From positions 1,798,001 to 1,862,000 of the forward strand of contig NZ_CP030051.1 in assembly GCF_004114975.1 (NCBI RefSeq): 64,000 nt of DNA, in the 5' to 3' direction. Positions 26,492-34,221 of the stretch are shown here, piece after piece. This DNA comes from Bradyrhizobium guangdongense (GTDB lineage: Bacteria > Pseudomonadota > Alphaproteobacteria > Rhizobiales > Xanthobacteraceae). The notes under the pieces are model-generated. The model was not told the origin of the DNA. It ran no database searches and worked only from the letters and a program-made list of their open reading frames with translations. The translations under genes and the position numbers were made by a program. Position 1 is the stretch's first letter. Every line of letters begins with the position of its first letter.

Positions 26492-27556
26492 TCACTGCGC
26501 GCCCGATCCGCCCTGCACGATCTTCTCGTTCAGCTTCTGGTCGACGGTCTCGACCGTGCGGTCGATCTCGGCATTGGGCACGCCGAGTTGATGCGAGATC
26601 AGCTTCACCAGCAGGTCGACGCGCTCGATGAAGGGCGCGCCGCTGGCCACGGCCCGAGCCGCCGACGACGGCTTCAGCAGGCTCTCGGCGGCCTTGGCGT
26701 ATTTCGCGAACGGCACCTGGTCCGCGGGGTCGGCGCCGAGGCGGCGCGCGATCGCGTCGACATGGTCGTAGATCGTCTGCGAGCGCTTGAGGTCGCCATG
26801 CACGGCATCGCGGATCGACTGCGGCTCGTGCGGCGTGATGCAGCGGTAGTTGCCGGTGAGCAGCATCGACCATTTCGCCAGCGGCACGAATAGCGAATCG
26901 AACACCTTCAGCTTGACCGGCACATCCTTGCCGTCGAGCGTCACCGCGTCGATGTCGGATTCGAGCTCGCGCAGCACCTTGTTGTGCTTATCGTCGGCGA
27001 AAACGGAGGCCTTGAAGTTCGTGGGCAGCCCGACATGCAGCACGTTCGCCGCCTCTTCCGGCGGACGGAAGGCCTGCGGATCGGGCGAGCACAGCGTGAC
27101 CAGCCCCGGTTCGAACCGCTCCCACACCTGCGCATTGGTGTAGGCCTCTTCCAGGTCCATGTCGGCGAGCGCCGGGATGCGCTTCAGGTACGGCAACGGC
27201 GGCATGTTCATGATCGACAGGCACGGCAGCTTCGCCGCGGCGATCTTGACCATGAGCATGCGGACCGTGTGGTTGGTATATTGCGGCTCCTGCATCGCCA
27301 GCCCGACCATGTCGTAGCGGGACACGTCGACATTCTGCGGCGTCACCGCATCCAACTTGCCGGGCAGGTCGCGCGAGAAGATCGCGCGGTGCACGGCTTC
27401 GTCGCGCAGCTTGATGCGCACCTCGGTACCGTCGCGGTTGATCAGCTCCGCGGTCTTGGCGCGGCAGACCAGGGTCACGTTGTGCCCGGCCATCAGCAGC
27501 TTGGTGCCCAGCAGGGATCCGTAGGAAGCCCCTAAAATCAAAATGTTACGCGCCAT
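26492..27556 (-). CDS. Ketopantoate reductase-like NAD(P)-binding protein
   Basis: 354-residue protein with an N-terminal Rossmann start (NILILGASYGSLLGTKLLMAGHNVTLVCR) like ketopantoate reductase PanE/ApbA. However, the glycine motif is GASYGS rather than GAGAIG, and the C-terminal domain is longer than usual (family about 300). The catalytic lysine and asparagine region is not obvious to me. GAGGGG precedes the ATG. It may be a PanE paralogue or an opine-type dehydrogenase relative. It stands alone, so context does not help. Confidence 0.7.
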   Translation of the reverse strand: MARNILILGASYGSLLGTKLLMAGHNVTLVCRAKTAELINRDGTEVRIKLRDEAVHRAIFSRDLPGKLDAVTPQNVDVSRYDMVGLAMQEPQYTNHTVRMLMVKIAAAKLPCLSIMNMPPLPYLKRIPALADMDLEEAYTNAQVWERFEPGLVTLCSPDPQAFRPPEEAANVLHVGLPTNFKASVFADDKHNKVLRELESDIDAVTLDGKDVPVKLKVFDSLFVPLAKWSMLLTGNYRCITPHEPQSIRDAVHGDLKRSQTIYDHVDAIARRLGADPADQVPFAKYAKAAESLLKPSSAARAVASGAPFIERVDLLVKLISHQLGVPNAEIDRTVETVDQKLNEKIVQGGSGAQ

Positions 27557-28092
27557 GTTTCGTCCCCTCGATATCTGGTGTGATTTTTGAGCCCCGGTCC
27601 GTGATCCCAGGTGCGTTGAGGGGCATGTAAGTCAAATGGGTCAGTGATGGCAACTGGGATAATGCATACAAGGACCGCCGCCTTTTCCGAAGCCGGCTGG
27701 CCCAGGCGGCCGTCATTGCCCGATTGAACAGGATCGCCGACTGGCCCTCCGCTCAGAGGCCTGCTGTTTTACGGAAGCCGGGAGTCGTCGGGCATCGGCG
27801 AGGCGGCAATCCGCCGCACATCCTCGTGCCTTCAATGTCATCAATGGGATCTATTTTTAGTCGTTGGTGGCAACAAAAAATTGCAAAGCCGGCGTCGCAA
27901 AAATGGCAGAGTGCGCGGACTATGACAGACGTCAGCAACGGAGCTGAGACGTGACGATTGAGTTGAGGCGGCGCGACGTTCGCATCGAAACGGGCTCGGT
28001 GGAAAGACCGGCGGTTTGGTCCGGCCGGGTCGCTGCGCGAAGGCCGGAAGGCCCGAGCGCATATCCCGCCAATTGCTGACGAGCGCGCCGAG
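27557..28092. other. Intergenic region, no gene seen
   Basis: 536 bp. Open frames here are short and lack ribosome sites. The segment around 27840-27910 is richer in A+T (TTTTTAGTCG, AACAAAAAATTGC), so it may hold the promoter for the plus-strand gene at 28093. No repeat or RNA gene recognised. Confidence 0.4.
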
Positions 28093-29175
28093 ATGCAAGC
28101 TGATCATCGCTCTCGTCCCTCGTGCAACGGCGCCGGGCGAAACCTGGCGAGGTTGCGAAGCCGCGCGTCCGGATTCTTCGAGAGCCTGTCCGTCGCAGAG
28201 CTCGTACGCGAGACGCGCAGGCATGTGTGGATTTCGGACTGGTCGAGGATCGCGGACGAGCACCTGGCGTTCGCGGCGACCGCGCGCAAGGACGGCTCTG
28301 CGCAAGATGCGCGGGAGGCGTGGCTGTGCGGGCTGACGGCGCTCGAGGTTGCGCGCAGCCTGGCCTGTCCGGGAGACCTCGATGGCACCGATCTCGCGGA
28401 GAAGGTCGGTCAGGGCCTGCGAGGCTTCGCGGATGACGCCGGTCCGGCGATCCAGCCGGTCGAGATCGATGGCCCCGATGAAGCGGTGCTTGCCGGCTTC
28501 TTTCTTCCGGCGCGCCATCACGGATCTTCCGCACCCGTGGTCATCTGCGTCGGCGACGAGGGCATGGCCCGGGGCTCGATGATGAGCCGGTTGCTGCCGG
28601 GCTCGCTCTGCGGGACCATGTCGCTGCTGTTCATCGACGTCGGCCAACCCTCCGTTCGCCGTCCGTCCCGGCAGGAGCAGGCGCTTCATGGCTGGCTGGA
28701 TTATCTGGAAGCCCGTTCGGATGTCGATCCGCAGCGGATCGCGATCTATGGCGAAGGAGCGGGCGCCGCGCACGCGTCCCGGCTTGCGTTCTCGGATCGC
28801 AGGATTGCTGCCGCCATATGTGACGGCGGTGTTGCGATGCCGGCCATGCGTCGGGCGTGGCTGCGCCGGACCATCGGCATGGGCCCGTCCGTCGATGACG
28901 GCACCGCAGCGGCATCGTTGGTACCGTCGCGCCGGATCGCATGTCCGCTGCTCGTGGTTGTCGGCAGCCGCTCCATGGTCTGGGAGCAGGACGCTCTCGA
29001 ATTGCAAGCCGGCTATCGGCAGGCCGGAGCCGATTGCTCCGTCGCCGTGCCGAACCGCATCCCGCATCCTCTCGGCGAGGTCGAGAATTTCGTCGCGGTC
29101 GACGACTTTATCTTCGAATGGCTGGACGGCAAGCTCGGAGCCGAGCGGAAGCTCGATGCCGTGACCTACCTCTGA
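28093..29175 (+). CDS. Alpha/beta hydrolase-like protein lacking the nucleophile serine (FrsA-like)
   Basis: 360-residue protein. The first 120 residues are helical (DEHLAFAATARKDGSAQDAREAWLCG), like the N-terminal helical part of FrsA-type hydrolases. Residues about 130-345 follow an alpha/beta hydrolase order: APVVICVGDEGMARGS, then DVDPQRIAIYGEGAGAAHASRLAF, then CPLLVVVGSRSMVWEQD and a late PNRIPHPLGE. The nucleophile elbow reads G-E-G-A-G (residues 220-224), so the catalytic serine is replaced by Gly222. It is either non-hydrolytic or uses another chemistry. Start ATG 28093 is assumed; the ribosome site is weak. Confidence 0.7.
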   Translation: MQADHRSRPSCNGAGRNLARLRSRASGFFESLSVAELVRETRRHVWISDWSRIADEHLAFAATARKDGSAQDAREAWLCGLTALEVARSLACPGDLDGTDLAEKVGQGLRGFADDAGPAIQPVEIDGPDEAVLAGFFLPARHHGSSAPVVICVGDEGMARGSMMSRLLPGSLCGTMSLLFIDVGQPSVRRPSRQEQALHGWLDYLEARSDVDPQRIAIYGEGAGAAHASRLAFSDRRIAAAICDGGVAMPAMRRAWLRRTIGMGPSVDDGTAAASLVPSRRIACPLLVVVGSRSMVWEQDALELQAGYRQAGADCSVAVPNRIPHPLGEVENFVAVDDFIFEWLDGKLGAERKLDAVTYL

Positions 29176-29256
29176 CGCACGATTCCGAAAGTGCGCGCTC
29201 TAACAATTGCGGCGCCGTGAGCCCGGGCCGTCGCTGCGCGTGGAATGATCGACGGC

Positions 29257-29736
29257 TCAGGACGCATCGATCGCCAGCAGGCGCGCAGCCAAGCGGGCGT
29301 TCTTGGCGATCGTTGCGAGCGTGGCATTGAGATCAGCCAGGGTCTTCTCGTCGAGTTCGTTGAACATGGTCGAGTTCAGAGCGAGTTTGCGCTTGGATAG
29401 TTTTTCGATGTCGGCCGTCGCCTTTGTCGTCAACGACATCAGGACGAAGCGTGCATCGTCGGCGCCGGGGCGCCGCGACAAGAGGCCTGCCTTTTCGAGA
29501 CTCTTGGTCTGGTTGGTCACGAAGGCCGGGTGGACCCGCAGCTTGTTCGCAATGTCGATGCCGGCCACGCCGCGCCCTTCGTCGAGCTCGGTGATTGCCA
29601 TCAGGATCAGCCACTGCGGCTCGGTAATACCCAGCAGTCCAGCCCAGCTGGTGTGGATGTCCTCCAGCTGAGAATGGATCTCGACGACGTTCCAGATGAA
29701 GTCTCTGATCGCTCTGTCGAGTTTCTTCTCGATCAT
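29257..29736 (-). CDS. MarR-family transcriptional regulator
   Basis: 159-residue winged-helix regulator. LLGITEPQWLILMAITELDEGRG and GIDIANKLRVHPAFVTNQTKSLEKAGLLSRRPGADDARFVLMSLT form the MarR DNA-binding core, with the conserved Asp-Asp-Ala-Arg wing. GAGGGG lies before the ATG at 29736. A 19-bp palindrome at 29856-29874, upstream of its start, is a good candidate for its own operator. The neighbouring small RNA-like unit on the opposite strand could be its target. Confidence 0.9.
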   Translation of the reverse strand: MIEKKLDRAIRDFIWNVVEIHSQLEDIHTSWAGLLGITEPQWLILMAITELDEGRGVAGIDIANKLRVHPAFVTNQTKSLEKAGLLSRRPGADDARFVLMSLTTKATADIEKLSKRKLALNSTMFNELDEKTLADLNATLATIAKNARLAARLLAIDAS

Positions 29737-29855
29737 GCGGCTTGTCCCCTCCGTTTGGCTTGGTCATTTTTTTGATGAGATATGGACAGGCCTTGCCCGC
29801 CCGCGCAAGCCATGTTGGGGCCGTAGACCTATCATACCAAAGCGCAAGGACGCTT

Positions 29856-29874
29856 ATTGCTTGCAAAAAGCAAT
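29856..29874. promoter_or_regulatory. Palindrome, candidate MarR operator
   Basis: ATTGCTT and AAGCAAT arms are perfect inverted copies around a 5-nt centre. The site lies 120 bp upstream of the MarR start and just before an A+T-rich segment with promoter character on the plus strand. MarR proteins bind palindromes of this size. Confidence 0.5.
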
Positions 29875-29884
29875 TAATTAAATT

Positions 29885-29982
29885 AGGTCTGTGGTCCTCA
29901 GAATTTGCTGCTCTTGACCTTTCGACGACAGCGATGTGAGACCTCCAAGAAAGCCCTCGGGATGCCCCCCGAGGGCTTTTTC
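29885..29982 (+). ncRNA. Candidate small RNA ending in a strong terminator
   Basis: A plus-strand terminator at 29950-29982 has no gene before it: the MarR gene runs the other way and the next plus-strand gene begins at 30255. The A+T-rich stretch 29870-29885 could hold a -10 element. The sequence ACCTCC just before the stem would be single-stranded and is complementary to Shine-Dalgarno sites, a trait of trans-acting small RNAs in alphaproteobacteria. The 5' end is a guess. Confidence 0.35.
29950..29982 (+). terminator. Rho-independent terminator of the candidate small RNA
   Basis: AAAGCCCTCGGG (29950-29961) pairs perfectly with CCCGAGGGCTTT (29968-29979), loop ATGCCC, followed by TT. With the arm's own T residues this gives TTTTT on the plus strand. 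Confidence 0.8.
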
Positions 29983-30254
29983 CGTTAATCGGGCCGGTTA
30001 ACTGAAGGTTACTAAGCCGGATGCGGGCCCTGTTGCCCCCGTGCAACATTCGGTTCCGAAGTTTCGATTTACCAAATCAACAAATTGAGGCGGTTGTTTT
30101 TATAAACTATACGTGAGTCCACGATGGAGGGGGCACCTCGCTGTCGTTTCAGTTCCGAACCTTCTGTGCGGACTGGATTGAACGGAAATTGAAGAGGGCA
30201 GAGCGGCCTCCCATCGGGGAGCCGAGCCCCCGGAACCGACTTGGAGGCTTACTA

Positions 30255-31838
30255 ATGAAGTTGACGAAGATGCTCTTTCTCGGCACGGCCGCCAGCCTGA
30301 TGGCTGTCTCGGGCGCGTTCGCAGCCGATCTCCCCGTGAAGGCCAAGGCGGTCGAATACGTGAAGATCTGCTCGCTGTACGGCGCCGGCTTCTACTACAT
30401 CCCGGGCACCGACACCTGCATCAAGCTGGGTGGTTATCTGCGTGCGGATGCCAACCTCGGCACCAACTCGGACTTCAATCCGAACCAGGGCGGTACTGCG
30501 GGTGCCCGCAACCGCCTGATGAACTACTACACCTTCCGCGCCCGTGAAGACCTGAACATCGATACCCGCACCGCGACCGAATACGGCGTGGTCCGCACCT
30601 TCTTCGATGGCGTCTTCACCTGGACGACCGGCAACTACACCCCGACCGGTTCGGCAACGGGCGGCACCGTGTATAGCGGCGCGCTCGGTCTGAACGCTGC
30701 GGGCACCGCCCTCGTCGGTTCGAACGGCAGCGGCAGCGTCAACGGCACCGACGGCAACACCTCGGCCGGTGCACTCGGCGTCTACTACGCTTTCATCCAG
30801 TTCGCCGGCTTCACGATGGGTAAGGCCGTGTCGCAGTTCGACGCGCCCTGGACCAACTATCCCGGCAACCTCACCGACAACCTCGTCGGCGGCGGCGGCA
30901 CCGTTACCGGCGTCACTCAGTTCACCTATACGGCCGACTTCGGCCAGGGCGTGACGGCGTCGTTCTCGGCTGAAGATGCCACGGCTTACTATCAGGCCGG
31001 CAACCTGAACATGAGCGGCGCGACGGCGGGCGGCATGATCGGCGGCTCGTATGGCACCAACGCCATCGGCGGTTCGCGTTCGCCGAACCTCGTCGGTGCG
31101 GTGCGAGTCGACCAGGCCTGGGGCCTGTTCCAGGCGTCGGTGGCTGCGCATGACAACCACGTTGGCTATTACGGCGCGACCGAAGCCACTGGCCACCCCG
31201 ACGACAAGTGGGGCTGGGCCGTGCAGCTCGCTCTGTCGATCAAGAACATCCCGACCGGCGCGGGTGACACGATCAACATCCAGGGCGTCTACACCGACGG
31301 TGCGACGCGCTACAACTTCCAGAACCTGTCCGGCAGCAGCTATGCTCTGTACGGCAGCTCGAGCGCTGCCGGCGCATACGGCAGCCTCGGCTTCGCCCAG
31401 GCGCCCGACACGGTGTTCGTGACCGGCAGCTCGCAGGAAACTGTCAAGACCTGGGGCTTCCGTGGCGCTTACACCCACAACTGGGATCCCTACTGGAACT
31501 CCTCGCTCTACGGCGCCTACGCTCAGGCCCAGTTCGGTACGCTCGCCAAGACCACCCTGTGCGGCGCCGGCGGTACTGGCGGCGTGTTCGGCGGCCTGGC
31601 TGGTGTCACCAGCTGTAACCCGGACTTCGCGATCGGTCAGATGGGTGTCGTCACCCGCTGGACTCCGGTCAAGAACCTGACGTTCTCCGCGGACCTCTCC
31701 TGGACCCACCTCGACCAGAAGTACGCGGGTTCGGTTGGTATCTCTCCGAGCGTCACGACTGCCAAGCCGGTCGCGGTTTACGAGCTGAAGGACCAGGACT
31801 CGCTGGCTCTGATCCTGCGCGCCCAGCGCAACTGGTAA
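30255..31838 (+). CDS. Major outer-membrane porin (Omp2/porin_2 family)
   Basis: 527-residue outer-membrane beta-barrel porin. The signal peptide MKLTKMLFLGTAASLMAV ends at AFA-A. The mature start (DLPVKAKAVEYVKICSLYG; AGFYYIPGTDTCIKLGGYLR) is the hallmark of rhizobial and Brucella Omp2-type porins, with the conserved Cys pair. The protein ends with an aromatic residue (NW), as outer-membrane barrels do. It forms channels for small hydrophilic solutes. ATG 30255 has GGAGG 8 nt upstream. A leader region of more than 100 bp precedes it, and a strong terminator follows. High use of preferred codons suggests abundant expression. Confidence 0.93.
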   Translation: MKLTKMLFLGTAASLMAVSGAFAADLPVKAKAVEYVKICSLYGAGFYYIPGTDTCIKLGGYLRADANLGTNSDFNPNQGGTAGARNRLMNYYTFRAREDLNIDTRTATEYGVVRTFFDGVFTWTTGNYTPTGSATGGTVYSGALGLNAAGTALVGSNGSGSVNGTDGNTSAGALGVYYAFIQFAGFTMGKAVSQFDAPWTNYPGNLTDNLVGGGGTVTGVTQFTYTADFGQGVTASFSAEDATAYYQAGNLNMSGATAGGMIGGSYGTNAIGGSRSPNLVGAVRVDQAWGLFQASVAAHDNHVGYYGATEATGHPDDKWGWAVQLALSIKNIPTGAGDTINIQGVYTDGATRYNFQNLSGSSYALYGSSSAAGAYGSLGFAQAPDTVFVTGSSQETVKTWGFRGAYTHNWDPYWNSSLYGAYAQAQFGTLAKTTLCGAGGTGGVFGGLAGVTSCNPDFAIGQMGVVTRWTPVKNLTFSADLSWTHLDQKYAGSVGISPSVTTAKPVAVYELKDQDSLALILRAQRNW

Positions 31839-31865
31839 GCTCGATCTATCCAGACACGTAACGAG

Positions 31866-31896
31866 CACCCGGCGGGAAACCGCCGGGTGTTTTTTT
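31866..31896 (+). terminator. Strong terminator after the porin gene
   Basis: CACCCGGCGG (31866-31875), loop GAAA, CCGCCGGGTG (31880-31889), then seven T. A stable GNRA-capped stem and long T-run, as expected after a highly expressed gene. Confidence 0.92.
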
Positions 31897-32740
31897 GTGC
31901 GGGATAGGGCTGTGGGGCGACGGGCAAAACACTGCGGAGGCTGTCAATCCGCTCGCGCTAAAATATTCCGCTTTACCGAAATTCGGAAATGACGTATGTG
32001 TCGTCCATCCCGGCTTGGTCTTGAGGGGCGATCGTCCGTCGTCACGTTCGCGAGCCGGGGATGCGGTGGACGCGGCAGCGTCGGCACGATGGGGTGCGGG
32101 CAGGGCGGGTAGTCCCTGTGAGCCCGAAACCTGCGTGGGGACGAACGAGGCTGTTCAGTTCGTTGCGCCAACATTCCTGCAGCGCGTGTGCACACTGCTG
32201 CAAGACCCTGTGGCCGGCGAATGCGCGTACGGCAAAACCGTGTGGTCCTGGCCGTCGTAGCTACGGTCAAGCTGTCGCGGAGGTGTGGAGCGCCCAACCG
32301 GGTTAACTGCATCGCCAATTCGCGAGGCGAGGGAGGCCAGAGGGAAATCGGCTCCCGGGAGAGCGCGGCATAAGCCGTCAAACCATCGCGCAGGGAAGGC
32401 CGAGTGATTGGCACCACCTGTATGCTGCTGTGCGGTCCTTTTGCGCTACATCTTCGCGCAGCAGACCGCGGGTGCGAGGTCAGCACCCGGTCTTCCCTGC
32501 GCCCTCTTGGATCAGAGGGCGGAAAGATCAAGCAAAGCTCGGGCAAAACGCGCCGCGAGATCGCGAAGGCGTGTCTGCGTCTACAAGCTCGCTGTCATCG
32601 CCCGGCTTGACCGGGCGATCCAGTACTCCGAGACGGCCGTGATCGAACCGAGAGGCCGCGGCGTACTGGATTCCCCGCCTTCGCGGGAATGACGCCGCGA
32701 TTTGGAGAGCAACGTCACACGTCGCAACGAACTGCGCAGC
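31897..32740. other. Gene-poor region with repeat-like sequence
   Basis: About 840 bp between the porin terminator and a MarR gene. No frame here has a ribosome site or recognisable product. The segment from about 32120 to 32510 reads like the mosaic, non-coding sequence common between Bradyrhizobium genes (for example GCGTGGGGACGAACGAGG and TTCCCTGCGCCCTCTTGG). I recall these as recurrent, but this cannot be confirmed from one window. A palindromic repeat occupies 32595-32694. Confidence 0.5.
32595..32694. repeat. Palindromic intergenic repeat with nested hairpins
   Basis: CGCCCGG-CTTGA-CCGGGCG at the left end and CCCGC-CTTC-GCGGG at the right end. CCAGTAC and GTACTGG form an outer pair across the middle. 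The organisation suggests a mobile or dispersed palindromic unit of the kind seen in Bradyrhizobium intergenic DNA. Confidence 0.7.
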
Positions 32741-33376
32741 TCAACCCTGGCTTGCGACGCGCGCGCGATCGAAATGTTCCTCGATCTTGGGACGGTCGCG
32801 GGTGCGTTCGAAGCTGGTGCAGAGCAGCTCCGTCTCCTCGAGCGAGACGGGAGCGCGATACAACCGGCACATGAATTCCGCGGTCGTGCGTCCCTTGCCC
32901 GTGCCAGGGCTGCGTTCGGCGAGGAACATGCAATCGCGGCAGATGCTGGCGTCGAGCCGCTGATGAGCTGCATCGAGATGATTGAGAATCTCGCGGAGCG
33001 AGTCGCGAAGCCTGATGCACTCCTCGGTGCCGAGCGAGTTGACCGCATTGACCACGTGATTGATCGGATCGTGCTGGCTCAGGCATTTCTCACCCTGTGG
33101 GGTGACGTGCAGAACGACAGAGCGCTTGTCCTCCTGCGACGGTTTGCGCACCAGGAAGGACTTGCTCTCCAGCGTCTTCACGATCTGCGAGGCGGTCGCC
33201 CTCGTCGCGCCGATGAACCCGGCGAGTGCGGACGGTGTGCGCGAGAAGCGGTTGGCGCGCCCGAGAAAGCGCAGCGCCATCCACTCCCGATCACGCAACC
33301 CGTGCTGATTGCCTTCGAAATACCAGGCTCTGGCCGCCTGAACCAGCAGCTCGACTGCTTCGCGTGCCAACGGCAT
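32741..33376 (-). CDS. MarR-family regulator with cysteine-rich C-terminus
   Basis: 211-residue winged-helix regulator. Residues about 30-95 form the MarR fold (SALAGFIGATRATASQIVKTLESKSFLVRKPSQEDKRSVVLHVT, read as successive helices and wing). The C-terminal 65 residues are an extension relative to typical MarR proteins (about 150). They contain Cys146 and Cys149 in ICRDCMFLAE, plus Cys170 and Cys186, which could bind a metal or form disulfides. It stands alone on the minus strand; the flagellar fliI gene follows only after 845 bp of empty sequence. Target unknown. Confidence 0.85.
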   Translation of the reverse strand: MPLAREAVELLVQAARAWYFEGNQHGLRDREWMALRFLGRANRFSRTPSALAGFIGATRATASQIVKTLESKSFLVRKPSQEDKRSVVLHVTPQGEKCLSQHDPINHVVNAVNSLGTEECIRLRDSLREILNHLDAAHQRLDASICRDCMFLAERSPGTGKGRTTAEFMCRLYRAPVSLEETELLCTSFERTRDRPKIEEHFDRARVASQG

Positions 33377-34221
33377 AAATTCCTACCTCGCTCCGGGAAT
33401 CGCGTGTGCGGCATCCCGAAGCCGCTCTCCGCCGTCGCCCACGAATGCCTCACGAGATGCCGGATGCGCAGCGATGTCCGATGCGTGCCTCGTACCCGGC
33501 TTCAGCGCGAAGGCTTGGACTGCAGGGCATCCGACCTGGACAGATCGGCGTCGCAGAAGTCTGCGCGAGAAACGAGACCGATGGCATGCCAACCGCGGGG
33601 CCGTCGAACGAAAGCCCGAGCTGCCGTCACTGCTGGACGATGGATCGGAGTTGTTCAACCGAAGCCCCTGAGTTTCAAAACACACGCAGACGTTTCTTAT
33701 GTTCGACCGAAACGATGAATGAGCTTCTCAACAAAATCAAGTCAAGACACTCGCGGAGATCGGATGTCGTTGCAGTGGAATGTAAAGTTCAAGACAATCG
33801 CGATCTTCAGGACACATGATGGTGAGCGCAATACACGGCCTAAAAGCCGGCATGCACGTAGTTCTACGCTTACCTGGTTGCACGGATATTGCCGATCATG
33901 TCGATGCAACCTGATCGAAGCTTGTGCACGACAGGCGAGCGGACCACGGAAATCATCCACAACTTCCGCGATCTGCTTCGGGTCGCGCCAAGAAAGCGTG
34001 AGGGGAATTCGGAAGGATTGCACGCGCCGGTTGCTGCGACGTTGTGCCCCGCTATCGCGCGCGTCGGCTTGCAGGCTGAGGCGGGTCGTTTCACCCGAAC
34101 GGATGAGAGCCGCCTCGCAAACATTGGGGACAATCAAACGCCTGCGCAGCTCGCGCTTCGTGATGACATGCGTTCGTCACACGCGGCGACGCGCGGCTTG
34201 CGCCTAGCCGCTGCGCTGCCG
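33377..34221. other. Long intergenic region before fliI end, no gene recognised
   Basis: 845 bp. Frames up to about 135 codons exist on both strands but show no family features and no clear ribosome sites. The stretch 33690-33880 is lower in GC than its surroundings. fliJ, which often follows fliI, is not here. It may hold the promoter of the MarR gene (start 33376) and otherwise decayed sequence. Confidence 0.45.

Noticed and set aside
30252..31868. Long minus-strand frame opposite the porin
   Set aside because: The porin has a signal peptide, a family N-terminus, a ribosome site and a terminator. The opposite frame is a by-product of its codon bias.
33715..33819. Short plus-strand frame beginning MNELLNKIKSRHSRRS
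   Set aside because: Only about 35 codons, no ribosome site and no partner gene; probably chance in a lower-GC patch.
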